NCBI GenBank assembly: GCA_019693395.1
Contig: JAAMXP010002457.1
Coordinates: 1-31,666, forward strand
From: Ettlia oleoabundans
Taxonomy: Eukaryota > Chlorophyta > Chlorophyceae > Chlamydomonadales
Direction of reading: 5' to 3'
DNA length: 31,666 bases
Shown here: positions 11,302 to 21,970 of the stretch, piece after piece
How the letters are laid out: each line of letters starts with the position of its first letter
Numbering within the stretch: position 1 is the first letter of the stretch
Made by a program: the position numbers and the translations under genes
Notes under the pieces: generated by a model
What the model was told of the DNA's origin: nothing
Database searches by the model: none
Seen by the model: only the letters and a program-made list of their open reading frames with translations

Positions 11302-11551
11302 AACAAGTATTCAGGCACAGAGGAGCCACGGGAAGAAACTGGTGAATGCTGGCACCGCCTGAGCGACAGAACGAAGCACAGCATACCCAAACACATCAGC
11401 TGCTAGCAGCGGTTCAGTACAGAAACAACCCGCTTTGTTGATCTGCTAAGTGCCGCTACAGCAGACGAAGTTGTTACACCTTCTTAATCAAATTGTGGTG
11501 CTTTCTGATCACGGGTAACGCACGGCACAGGCGTCTACCACTTTAGGCTGT
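11302..11551. other. Convergent 3' intergenic region
   Basis: These 250 bp separate the stop codon of the plus-strand gene (11301) from that of the minus-strand methyltransferase gene (11552). Apart from the minus-strand TGTAA signal at 11474-11478, I see nothing in it. Confidence 0.5.
11474..11478 (-). terminator. TGTAA poly(A) signal of the L11 methyltransferase gene
   Basis: On the minus strand TGTAA lies 74 bp past the TGA at 11552. TGTAA is the usual chlorophyte polyadenylation signal. Confidence 0.45.
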
Positions 11552-13810
11552 TCAGCTGTCAGATCTTCGCCGCACGGCAGTAATCAGCGCCCAACGATCC
11601 TCCCCTTCCACCTTGAACCCCTCGAACCAGGGGCTATAGGCCTCCACGACCGCCTCAGCCTGCTCCTGCAAGATGCCTGCAAGCAGCAGGAGGGATTAGA
11701 ACACAAAGGCTGGTTGAGGCTGGCAGGGATTGTGTCCCCAGCCGGCAACTGTTGCATCCAAGCAGGTGGAACTCGGTCGGTCAGACAGAGGATGGTGCCC
11801 TCGTAAATGCATGCACATTCAGCCCGCCAGGTTGCCGCGTAACTTGGGTGGTGGCGCACGCATCAGTGCAGCTCAGCTCACCTGACAATCCCAGCAGCCC
11901 ACCAGGCTTGGTGTAGGCAGCAAGGCGGGCAGCCAGTGCTACAAGTGGCCCCTGCAGTAGCAGCACACAACTGGGCCATGAATAAAACCAAACAAAAAGA
12001 AATGACGGCAGTTGTGATTAAGTGGCAGGAAGCATGGCATCCGTGCCTGCAAGATGTTGGCCACCGTCACATCAAACTGCCGCTGCTCATCGGGCACTCC
12101 AGCTGCCGCTAATGGCTCTTGCTGCTCTGGGTCGGCTGCGTCATGGCGCAGGCAGGCGCAGTTACTGAAGTGTTGCAAACATGCTCCAACAACATACATA
12201 GCTGCAGAGAAGAACATATAAACGGGGAGATGAATCAATAGCGAGGAACGCGCCTGCGCACTGGTACGCCGCCAGCCGATCTGCCACGCCATTCAGCTCT
12301 GCATTTGACTGCGTGGCTTTCACGGCCAATGGCTCTATGTCAGTCCCAATCTGCAAGCCGCACAGCATTGCTCTGGAGTCACGTTGAATAAATGCTTCAA
12401 CTAGAGCGCAAGCCTAGGCAGCAGCAGCAGCAGCAACAGCACATTGGTGGCTGCTGGCAGGAGCAGCAACCTACCGCTCGCCCTGCCCCCATCAGAAGCG
12501 CTGCTACTGCCAGCACACCCGATCCAGCTCCGTAATCCATCACCGATGTGCTTTTCAAGCTGCCACTTTGCTGCAAGCGCTGCAGCCAACGTAGGCACAG
12601 GCGAGTGGTTGGGTGATCGCCAGTGCCAAATGCCAGCCCTGCAGGGTTGGAGAAAGCAAGACAGGCCAAGAAGGGTCAGCAGGTAAGTGCATCAAGCAGC
12701 TGGGCAATAGCAGCGGAAGAAGGCAACAGCATTGGCGATAGGCAGCAGAAATGGCGGCAGAGCAGCAGCAAGAGCGGTGGCCAGCCAGCAGCGCAGCAAC
12801 TTGCAGCCACTCGCCCGGCTCTAGTACAATGTTAGTGGCTGAGGGGTCGGGCGGCTGGCTCCAGATGGGAACAATCCACAGGCCCTCTGTAACCTCAGCT
12901 GGCTGGTAGCTGTCCTGCGATAAAAAAAAGGCGCAGGTATGAAGCCCAGTCACAAGTGAACAACAGCTTTCTGAGGTGTTAAGGAGATACTGATAAATAG
13001 AGCGTGAAACGGGCAGCATGCTTCTGGGGCGCTATCACAGAATCAGTCGCGGTAGCAGCGTGGTGCGGTAGGGCTCGGCTAAGAGCAAGCAACAGCTGCG
13101 AGCAGCTCACTTGTCATACCTTGATGCTTTGCTCCCAATCTTGCGTTCGGACTGCTTCCACCACCTGCTGCTTATCCTGCAGCCCAAAGTCGGCTGCGGT
13201 GCCGCGCAGAATGGCCGCTCCGTCTTCCTGCAGAGAAGGCACCATACTGGGGCTGTTGGTGGTGGCCGCTTCTGCACCAATATTCCAGCATTCCCCTGCA
13301 TGCAACACAACCTAGTATCCTGGCGCTGCATAAGCTGGCGCCCGGCTTTTTTCTAGCTTGCCAAATACAGTGACGGTCCCTGACCTCACCTCCGGAGGGA
13401 AGTAGGCAACAACCGTGCAGCGGTCCCACACGCGGCCGCCGTCATCCGCATAAATCTCCTGCAGTGGCAGAAGATATTGCGAGAGGTATGGGGCCGGCAG
13501 CTGCGGGCAATCACCCGCCTTCGAACCCTGCATTGCTGATACAGGTGTGCACAGAAGTACAGGATGGCAACCGCAACAAATGCAAGGATTCAAACCGCTG
13601 CAACCTGCGCACCTGTTCTGCTTCACCTTCGAGCCGGTACTCCTGCACCGCCACTGACTGGGCACCATAGGCAAGCATGACTTCTGCCACCTCTTCTGCC
13701 ACAGCTCCCGGCACGTCCAGCAGGCAGCACTTGAGGCTGCACACTTCCCTGCGAGCGAGGGTCCCGATGCGGGAAGGACTTGAGTATGCATCGCTCCCCT
13801 GGAAACACAT
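11552..13810 (-). CDS. prmA: Ribosomal protein L11 methyltransferase (PrmA family), probably organellar
   Basis: Transfers methyl groups from S-adenosylmethionine to ribosomal protein L11; a nuclear copy would act in plastid or mitochondrion. Nine exons (13810-13613, 13458-13390, 13227-13120, 12914-12815, 12638-12475, 12350-12262, 12164-12047, 11951-11882, 11676-11552) give 346 residues, somewhat longer than bacterial PrmA. The PrmA signature [15 protein letters not shown] spans residues 156-170, the SAM motif DYGAGSG 193-199, [12 protein letters not shown] and SNAELNG follow, the substrate-loop region [12 protein letters not shown] starts at 277, and the end reads [16 protein letters not shown]. 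Introns after LEPG and after VANILQ require GC donors. The start is uncertain: ATG 13810 is the simplest, but exons at about 13860-13969 and 14063-14221 (a basic, Ala/Ser-rich leader from ATG 14221) could supply a longer transit peptide. Confidence 0.88.
11952..12046 (-). other. GC-AG intron inside the [12 protein letters not shown] block
   Basis: The exon ends ATCTTGCAG and the intron begins GCACGG. The next exon begins GGGCCACTTGTAGCACTG. The join gives [16 protein letters not shown], as expected for PrmA (VANIL...L), in phase 0. No GT follows close to the junction. Confidence 0.7.
12639..12814 (-). other. GC-AG intron fixed by the PrmA signature
   Basis: The upstream exon ends CTAGAGCCGG and the intron begins GCGAGT; the next exon begins GGCTGGCATTTGGC after ctgcag. 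Only this phase-1 join restores [13 protein letters not shown], the PrmA signature. No GT in the right phase exists nearby. Confidence 0.8.
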
Positions 13811-14550
13811 TCTCACAGCAGACTTATCATCTGTTCATATGACGGGCAACCCAGCTCACCCTGCCAAGCTGCTGCTTGACGCCGCGTTTGCACGGGTACA
13901 AGTGCCGCGTGCCGCTCCTGCCGGCGCCAAGCTGCTGCTGCTGCTGCTGCTTCTGCTTGCTTGGTTATGACCTGGTACAAGGAGTCGCCGACGATGTAAT
14001 TACAGTAGACGGGTCAATTGAGGCGATCTACATGCAGGAAACAGCCACTGCGACCCACCTGCAGCCACCGTGCCAGCAACGCAGGCAGGGGCGGCGGCAC
14101 TGGCGGCAGGGGAAGCCTGCCTCCACTGTTCACATTGCCAGGCGGCGTAGGCCGCAATGCTACGCGCTCTATCTGTGTTTGCACTAGAAAAAACCGTCCG
14201 CCGCGCTGCTATGACAGCCATACCGAGAGTCAGGGTTTGGGTGTGCATGTGTAGGATTGCGGGTAATGTCCTTTAGCAGGGCAGTGTTGAACGGTGCTGC
14301 GGAAGCAACCAATGAATGCCAGCTTTATGCGAGCAAGCAACGACCGCGAGGATGTGGACATGGACTGCACTGCAAGCGGCGTAGACAGTTCTGGGATGCG
14401 AGGCAGAAGGCAAAAATGGATTAAAAGATTGCCCAAGCCAATTGACAGTCTTTGATCATTCCAAAAATCCACGTGGCGGGCAACGCCCCTTGCGGCCTCC
14501 TAAGCTACCGTTTGCCGATAGCGCATCACTTATCCGCACATTAGATCATC
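13811..14550. promoter_or_regulatory. Divergent region between methyltransferase and Trp-acidic genes
   Basis: The start codons face away from each other across 740 bp, or 329 bp if the methyltransferase begins at ATG 14221. Within it, minus-strand 14221-14063 reads as a plausible Ala/Arg/Ser-rich targeting leader, and 13969-13860 is a Gln-rich open stretch ending in a usable donor that joins in phase with the first solid exon. I could not find one consistent splice path for both, so they are not called as exons. Confidence 0.3.
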
Positions 14551-17500
14551 ATGCAGCGCCCCGGGACTCGCCAGGAGGTGGTTGACGCCCTCTTGCAGGC
14601 TCAGGTGCCTGGCCGCGGGCTTCCAGGGGCTTGCCTCGCTTAGATACGGGGCAGCATGCATAGCATCATAGGATGCCGGCTGCTGCAGGCGGCAGTCTTT
14701 ACTATGTACCAGCAGCACGCAGCTGCCGTTCAGCGGCAAATGCAACTTGCGCCTGCCCGCCCTGCATGTCCCTTGCTGGCCCACCCACCATCCTCCACGG
14801 AAATCCATGCAGGAGGACATTGACCGCAAGAGGCACAAGCGCGATCCATTTGCTGCCAAGTACGTCGATCTAGCGACCAGCGAGTTCGGACGGGCAGCAG
14901 CGGCACAGGTACGCTGCCACGGCTGGATCTTTTCCGTTCGTCTATCCGTAGCAGCCTATAACTATCCCGTCATATCAAGTTGAATCTGCAGGCCTGAGTA
15001 TCCTCCTTGCAGGCTGATCAGCCCCCAGATGCAGATCGCACAACGGTGGAGGCTGCTGCCACCAATGTGCATGTCCGCGTGGAGGTGGGTGCTAGCAGTC
15101 GGGGAGCTGTCAGACGCTGTTGGGTCAGCAAAAGCTCCTTAACGAGCCTCACCCTACAGCACCCACTACCCCTTGAGTAACTGCTCGATGATACCTGCAA
15201 CGCAGCTCATCAAAACCATGAAGAATGCACTGGTCAAGCAGACTCAAGAAGCGGTCAAGCGAGCGGCGCCGCCGCAGCGGCCGCGCCTGGGCACCCGAGG
15301 TGGCAACCGCCAGCAAGCTGCTGCCGCCACTGCTGCTGCAGTAGGAGGAGGCACCGACCAAAGTCCGATTGAAGGTTTTCCATGGATACCTTACATGCCA
15401 GTTCTTGACTTGTTGTTTCAAGCGGTTGCTTGACATTCCAGTGCTTGCCTGCCATGCAGACGATGCCGCCGGCAGCAACCCTGCCTCCTTTTATCGCGGC
15501 GACTTACACCAGCAGTTCCAACTGCTGATCCAGGGAGCCCTGCTGCCAGCACCAGGCCTGGAAAAGCTCCAGGTGGGTGCTGCCATTTTTCTACTCACTC
15601 ACAGCATGTCTCTGGCACCCTGTTGCAGTTGACTGTTCAGCATGCACGCCCAGGCAACGCCGCTGAGGTTTCCAGTGGTTCTGGCTGCAGGAGCAACTGC
15701 TGCGAGGGCAGGGTGATGCCACCCGACTTTCAAATGCTGAGCTGGCGATTGATGTGGAGGCTGAGCTGGCACCGCCTCCCTTTGAGAATTTTCTGCTGCA
15801 GTAAGACAGCTGCCTTGCCAATGGCCGCCCGACATTCACTCTGCAGCTGCAAACAGTAAAGAGGCGCAGGGTGTGATCGCAGGTTTATAAGCGTGAACTA
15901 GGCAGCAACCCCTCTCCACGCATCCACGTTGCATCTTGCCTGCAATCCGACAGGTTGTTTGGAGATGTTGCAGCGACAGCCGACCAGCAGCTGCAGGCGG
16001 CTTCCGCCACCGTCAACGATGCAGATGCAGCAGGGCTGGAAGCGGCTGTGGATGCGCTATGCAAGCACACTGCCCTGTTGGAGCAGCAGGGAGTGCTGCT
16101 GGCGGCAGATGGCAAAGGCTTGCAGCAGCCATACACGCTTATGCTGCCAGCGTACTTGCAGACTACTGACAGACCACTTGAAAGGCTAGGCCAGCAGCAG
16201 GGTGAGGCAGAGCCACAATACTGGCAGCAGCACGAGGAGCAGCAGCATGGTGCTTACCTGCAGCAGCAGGCAGAGGCATTTGGCATCGCGAAGAGCGACG
16301 ATGTCATCCAGGATGCCGACGATGGTGGGTCACCGCCCCTCCTGTCGCTGGAAGTTGTTTGGCGGCAGGCCATGCCATGTGTTGTGTGAAGTGCGCAAAG
16401 TTAATTCAGAGATTGTCGCAGTGTAATGCCTACCTGTTTGTCCCTCTGTTCAATTGGCATTTGCCCATATGCAGGCGATGAAGACTGGGGTGCATTTGAG
16501 GATGATACAGGGGCAGGCGACGCCGCACTTGAGCAGCACCGGCACCAGCTCTTCCACCATCTTCTTGTCCCGCTCCCCCGGGAGAAGCCAGCTGCAGCTG
16601 CAGGGGCTGTGCATGTGGCGTTTGATGACGAGGAGCTTGAGCAGCATGGGCAGGTTCACCAGCGGCAGCAGGCATTGCCCGTTGGGTGCCAGGCCACCCT
16701 GAGTGACCTATGGGAGTATGGCGATGGCGGTTGTGAGACAGAGGACCCCTGGGCAGCACTGGAGGGGGATGCAAGCGCACCACCATCTGGCCAGCAGCAG
16801 GCAAAGGCACCGCAAAGAGGAGCAGCAGCTGGAGCTCCCCCAACAGCAGGGGCCTGGCGGGTGCCGACCTTTGCTCCCAGGCGGAAACAGCTGCCGCTTA
16901 GCCAGTCCACGCATGACGAGACAGCCGCTGATTGCGTTCCATGCGGCGACGATGAGGATGAGTGGGATGCTGGCATGCTGGAACAGGTAGTTGAGTGTGC
17001 TGTGTGTAGCTGTGTGACTGCTAGCATCGGGCTTGCTTCCACCCTATGCAAACCGTAGCTACATTGCTACAAAAAGCTTCAACACATCAAATGCTGCCAG
17101 CCCTTAGGCAAGTACTGCCCTGGTACCTTTTGCAGGTGGCAGCTCTGGAGCAGGCAGCATTGCAGCAGCAGCACCAGGCACAGACACCATCACAGCAGCA
17201 GCGCCGTGTGCCACAATTTCGCAACCGTGCGTTCACCCAGCAGCAGCTGCCGCCTGGGGTATGGCCCGCAGGCGCCAACAGCGGGGCTGCTGCATTTGAG
17301 GGCATTGAAGAGACAGATTCAGACGAGGATTTTGTTGCGATGGCCAGAACAGCTGCGCCAAGCAGGCCACAGCCCAGAGCAGCTGCTGTGCCGCAGGTGG
17401 GCAGGCGCGCGCCTCTCGCCCTGGCATCTGGCTGCTCTGTTGCACCGGCAGCAGCTGCAGATGCTAGCGAGGTGCCAGAACATGAAAGTGGTGGTACCTT

Positions 17501-20081
17501 GCCTGCCCTGCATGGCACAATGCAGTGCAGGCAGCCGAAAGTTCAGCCAGCGGTGGCGGAGCCAGACGCCACTCAGGTGCTGTGCATCGACTTTGCCAAC
17601 ATCAATGTAGATGCCCTCAAGCCCAGCGTTCTGCTTAGGTGAGCTTCGCTGTTGCCATCAATATCGGTTTGGATGCCTTCTAAGCACATTCTGCAGGTGT
17701 TGCAACATGTCTAGAAAATCCCAGTAGCAGACAGCTATTTGATTCATGTGTGACGCTTGGGAATGCAGGCAGGAGGCGGGCAGGAAGCCCAAGTGGAAGC
17801 CAGTGCTGGATCCAGAGTCCCTGCTCCTGCCACCGCTGCGGGCAGTCCTGCAGCAGACGCCTCCTCACGCAGCAGCCTCTGTCCCATTGCCGCCGACAGC
17901 ACACATGGGTGCTGCCACCAGCATGGCTGCAGCTGCTGAGCTGATGGCGGGGATCACTGCTGAAGATTTGGCAGACTGGGACGACTGGGGCGATGATCTG
18001 GGTGCTGCATCAGGTGCAGCACCCGGCACCACTGCAGTGCAGTACGATGGCAGCAGCAAGCAGGGCTCGGAGACTGAGCAGCAGCAGCAGTGGCAACATA
18101 CTGCTCAAGAATGCAGAGAGGAAGATGTTGCAGTGGAGTGGGATGAGCCTGCACTGTCCCCCTTGGCTGCCACTGCGACCGATAGACCGGAGCTGGCAGC
18201 AGCAGGGCCAGAGCCGCCAGGCCAGAAGCCATCAGGGGCAGCAGGCTGGAGGGCAGCAGCAGCGATTTCCCCTATACCAGCTGCAGCCCGCTTCAATGAG
18301 GATGTGCAGGTGTGTTTCGATGACTCTGAAACTGACGGAGGGTGCCTTGCAGAGGATTGGCAGGCAGCAGATACAGTGCCAGCAGGCTGGCACCCAGCTT
18401 GGCAGGCAGGGACCTCACACAGCAGCAGCCAAGCTTGGCAGGCAGATGTCCCAGCACCGCCGCAAGGTGCTGGGCAGGGTGTTACCGACCCGGCACCACC
18501 AGCCGCTGGTGGCAAGTGGGAAGCGCTGTGGCATGAGGCTGAAAAGGGGCACTTGCCTGCTTCTGTGGCAGCATTGCCTGCAGCAGAAGGCAGCACCGCA
18601 GATGTATGGGCAGCGTTTGACGAGCCTGCAGGCGCAAGCTCAAACCTCGAAGACTGCGATGTACCGGCAGCAGCAGCAGAGGTGTCAGTGACATTCATGG
18701 ATGACGCTTGGGAGCAGGAAGCAGCCGGCCGGGTTCCCAACTTTGCTGCAACCAAATCAGGCAGCAAACGGTCAGCAGCAGCTGGGAGTGCGGGTGCGGG
18801 AGCAGAAGACCCTTGGGCAGCCCTTGAGGCAGATTGCGGCAGCTTGGATTCCCTGCCAGCAGGACAGTCCAGCCGGGTGGAGCTTGGTGGTAGCATGGAT
18901 GCCGAGTACATGTGCCAAGGTGCTTCCAGCCCAGCCGGTTCACCTGTCATCAGTGCTGCCATGGGTCCCACCATGTCAGCTGCAGAATGCCCGACTGACG
19001 ATGAGCTGGCAACAACCACCGGCGACGCTCCTGGGCTTGGGGGCGGCTGCTGGGGTTGCGACATCGAGTGGGAGGATGGGGAGGTGGAGGAGCAGCAGCA
19101 AGATGCGACTGACAGCATTGAGTGGCAGCTGGCGCAGCGGCAACTGCCAGGGTCTACCAACGGCAGAGCGGGTTATGAAGCTGCACATGGGGATAAACCC
19201 ACCGCTGAAGCCGAGCTGCAGCCTGCCACAGAGGCTGTTTTGGCAGCAGATGTGGCAATAATGCCGCCAGAGATAGACCTTGAGTGGGAGTATGATGATG
19301 TGCAAGATGCAGCAGCAGAGCATGCCACTGAGATATTCCTCCTTGAAGCAGCAGGTGAAGGGTTTAGGCCAGATGGCTTCTTGCAGGCTGATCGCGCACC
19401 GCTTACCTTGGCTGGCAAGCGGCGGCACGAGGAAATTGGCGCCCAAATTATCAAGGCATGTGGCTGCCATTGCTGCAGAATATTTTCCCCTTCCCTGCTC
19501 TTATGCGCTTCAGTGGCGAGCTCGATGGTTCCCCAGCAACACAACGTGCAGCCTTAACCTTACCCGACATGCTGTACCACACTGCAGGCTTTGCTAGAGG
19601 AGCGGCAGCGTGCCTGTGTGGATCTGCAGCCGCTACTGCAGCAGCTGAGGCGGCACCTGGGAGCAGCCCTTGCGGGGACGCAGGGTGATGGCAGCGGCGG
19701 CACTGCCCTACTGTCAGCTGTGCGGAGTGTGTGCATGGAAGGCGGCGTTCCTGGCACGCAGGCTAGCCCACAGGTGAGATATGGCAAATCTAAATGTCCT
19801 ATCAGTCCTATAATATGATCCTATCAGTTGAAGCAGGTGCAGATGGGGAGTGGGTGAGCTCTTGGCCTTACGTCCACCCTTGTCCTGTGCAGCGCTACCT
19901 GATGGCCGTGCTGACGGCCGTCAACCAACACAACTCTGGCGCAGCAGCCGGCAATGAGGAGGACACAGCAGGCGGCGGCAACGACCCTAACACAGCAGCA
20001 GTGGCTGGGCGCCACCTGTATCTTTGTGCACCCCCAGGTGCGACTGACGTCAGTATTGTTGCCACTGAACTGGTGTTCTAG
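14551..20081 (+). CDS. Trp-acidic motif protein, 1358 residues, family unknown
   Basis: Twelve exons close in frame: 14551-14604, 14813-14908, 15013-15084, 15206-15374, 15460-15572, 15676-15800, 15954-16324, 16475-16986, 17136-17638, 17769-19455, 19588-19773, 19893-20081. The N-terminal third is helical and fairly complex (DDAAGSNPASFYRGDLHQQF, WFWLQEQLLRGQGDATRL, PPPFENFLLQLFGD). From residue 334 the protein becomes acidic and low-complexity, with repeated Trp motifs: DEDWGAFEDD (Trp338), EDPWAALEGD, ADWDDWGDDLG, DVWAAFDEP, EDPWAALEAD and DLEWEYDD. The C terminus is helical again (RRHEEIGAQIIK, LLEERQRACVDLQPLLQQL). W-x-x-F/acidic peptides bind adaptor-ear domains in clathrin accessory proteins, so a vesicle-trafficking role is a reasonable inference. 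The exon 4 donor (gttttc) is weak and uncertain. The intron after QIIK has a GC donor. Confidence 0.7.
19456..19587 (+). other. GC-AG intron in the Trp-acidic gene
   Basis: The exon ends CAAATTATCAAG and the intron begins GCATGT; it ends in ctgcag before GCTTTGCTAGAGGAG. This keeps phase 0 and joins two helical segments of good composition. A GT two bases further on would throw the next exon into a Cys/Ala-rich frame. Confidence 0.6.
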
Positions 20082-20541
20082 GCTGTAATACCTGCTGGCT
20101 GGCAGGTAGTAATGTGTCACAATACACTCGATAAAATGCAACAGGAAGCCACAGTAACACCCGAAAGGGTTCACGCAAAGCAACACCTTCCGCTGGCGGG
20201 GATGAAGCGACTGGCAGCTGCCAGCTTTAATGGCAGCCTTATTGTACAGATAGTACCAACTGCTTCAAAACCCCGTCTGTCTCACTCCAGCACTACCCCG
20301 GGCTCTGGAGTGCCCCCCATCATGGCATCATCGGCTTCTTTCCTGCATAATAATGCTAGATGAGCCGCTGAGCAATATCAAGCGCATCTGTAGGCTGACG
20401 CATATTGAAGTTAGCGCAGTGGCAGTGGTGCTCGTGCTGGCTATGGCTGAGACAGCAGAACGGGAAGATGGCAGCAGCAGCGCTACTAGCAGTAGCCACA
20501 GCGTTTATGGAGGCAGCTGCCACAGAGCACAATCTAGTGTC
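20082..20541. other. Convergent 3' intergenic region
   Basis: These 460 bp lie between the stop codons of the Trp-acidic gene (plus) and the LEA-like gene (minus). Apart from the TGTAA at 20085 I see no motif, repeat or credible ORF. Confidence 0.45.
20085..20089 (+). terminator. TGTAA poly(A) signal of the Trp-acidic gene
   Basis: TGTAA starts 4 bases after the TAG stop at 20079-20081, a typical though unusually close chlorophyte polyadenylation signal. Confidence 0.5.
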
Positions 20542-21269
20542 TCACTTCCAGCGGGTCCATCCCTTCATTGCATGCCCACTGGTGTCAGGCGCCTCACCAC
20601 GTGCTGCCACGTTGCCACTGTCGTCAGTCCCGGTGCGCTCCTCCGGCTTGACTACAGCAAGGCACGTCATTGGGGTGATTCAAGCGGAAAATCTGGTAGG
20701 TGTTCTTGCCATAGCTGGCGCGAATAGCATAGTAGTCCAGCTGTAAATAAACGTCAATGGAATGCGTCAAGCAGATACCTGGTGTTTGTGCTAGCCATAG
20801 CTGGCACGCCTTGCAAGTGGCATGCCCCCAACAGTCCAGCTTCAAATAGGCACTTCAGGCGCGCAACCAATCTGGCATCTCACCTTGCTCTGCTGCAGCA
20901 TGGACACCTCCCCTGGCAGTAGAAGTCGCCTCGCTGACACCGCCACGTGCCGCCTCAGCAGCAGCACCCACAGAACCTGATGCTGCGTCTGCCACCTCAT
21001 CCAATGCGCCCTGCATGCATTCAACATATGCAGTTTAATCCAAGCAATTCACTGCTAAACCAGCAGCAGCAAGCGACACAGCAGCTATAAGAAAAGCAAC
21101 TAAGCCCAGGATAAGGCCGCATGTTCCCAACCGCAGTTGATTTACCTCTGCCGCTTGCCTTGTCTCGGCCATGGCTCCCTTGGCCGCAGCGGTGGCCGAG
21201 GAAGTGGCAGCCACTGGATCGTCACCGTAGCTGCCAATGTCTGGCAGCTCGCTCTGCAGCAGACAGCGG

Positions 21270-21357
<88 letters not shown>

Positions 21358-21796
21358 TGTGTGGNNNNNNNNNNNNNNGGTACGTTTAGGTAGAGCAGTT
21401 TGAATGCATGACAAAGGAGCTCAATAGTTTCCGCATTGCTGCATGAAGGGTCACCTGCTGGCATCACGCATATGTCTTGCCTGGGCATGATGGATCTTCA
21501 TGCGCCCCTCATCCTCGCTAGGCCCCTTCATCCCTGCACAGCCAGAGAGCCATTCTGGTTACCAAACCCTCGAGTGCCAACCACCGGCGGCATGCATCCA
21601 AGCACACTTTGCCGCCGACTCTAAGGGCTGCCGCCTCGCCTGCTGCAGCGGCATGGGCGAAGTCGTCAGCTGAGCTCCTGCCGGTGGCGGCATAGGACCA
21701 TCTGGCGCCGGGAGCAGAGCCACCAACAGCTGCAGCACCTCTCGCCCAGCTGCCACCCGCCACCACGTGACGTCCCAACAGTTTACCGACGAGCAT
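20542..21796 (-). CDS. LEA-like Ala-rich protein with a mitochondrial-type presequence (LEA-like 1)
   Basis: Four exons, 21796-21608, 21253-21146, 21010-20884 and 20651-20542, give 177 residues and a TGA stop. The first 40 residues (MLVGKLLGRHVVAGGSWARG, then an Ala/Gly/Ser-rich part with ARWSYAATGRSS) look like a mitochondrial presequence. The middle is a Gly/Ala/Asp/Glu/Lys-rich predicted amphipathic helix (AAAKGAMAETRQAAE, then ALDEVADAASGSVGAAAEAA and ARGGVHAAAEQ), the style of group 3 LEA proteins that protect membranes and enzymes under drying or freezing. The tail KPEERTGTDDSGN...GWTRWK is hydrophilic. Intron 1 carries a TGCG microsatellite and an assembly gap. No LEA family member is recognised specifically; the class is inferred from composition and layout. 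Confidence 0.68.
20697..20850 (-). repeat. Imperfect direct repeat inside LEA-like 1 intron 3
   Basis: Two stretches on the plus strand share order and wording: the block around 20705-20755 (gccatagctggcgcg, then agtccagctgtaaata) and the block around 20800-20848 (gccatagctggcacg, then agtccagcttcaaata). They look like an old duplication of 80-100 bp within the intron, with small indels between them. Confidence 0.4.
21269..21358. repeat. (TGCG)n microsatellite in LEA-like 1 intron 1
   Basis: About 22 uninterrupted GTGC/TGCG units, running to within a few bases of the assembly gap at 21365. True length is unknown. Six-frame translation gives RACVRACV and ARTHARTH repeats, which are not real proteins. 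Confidence 0.95.
21365..21378. other. Assembly gap (14 N)
   Basis: A run of N directly after the TGCG repeat, inside an intron. It most likely marks repeat-induced assembly failure, so the gap length need not be real. Confidence 0.97.
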
Positions 21797-21970
21797 TTCT
21801 AGGGTAGACTTGTGCTTTTCAACCAACAAAAGATAACTGATGCTGCGGATCAGGGATGCGGACCCATCCAAGGTTCCAAGGTGCCACGTCAGCTCCCAGC
21901 TGCAGCCTGCCTTCCACCCATTCTAGGACCTTTATTCACCAATAGTTTACTGCTTTCGGGACCTTATACG
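21797..21970. promoter_or_regulatory. Short bidirectional promoter between the two LEA-like genes
   Basis: Only 174 bp separate the ATG codons at 21796 (minus) and 21971 (plus). Both products have the same design, a targeting leader followed by Ala-rich amphipathic sequence, so joint stress-regulated expression is likely. No named element is recognised. Confidence 0.45.

Noticed and set aside
17993..18691. Alternative plus-strand frame rich in Gln/Arg
   Set aside because: Frame-shifted reading of CAG/GCA repeats inside exon 10 of the Trp-acidic gene; no splice partners in phase.
18105..19160. Long minus-strand open frame (351 codons) opposite the Trp-acidic gene
   Set aside because: Shadow of the GC-rich, CAG-rich plus-strand exon. 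The plus frame has the Trp-acidic motifs and fits phase with both flanking exons.
20624..20845. Minus-strand peptide with LDYYAIRASYGKNTYQ
   Set aside because: Lies in LEA-like 1 intron 3; the phase-1 join 20884 to 20651 skips it and leads to a proper stop. Kept only as a possible relic in the findings.
21121..21488. RACV and ARTH repeat peptides
   Set aside because: Pure translation of the TGCG microsatellite and the N run in an intron.
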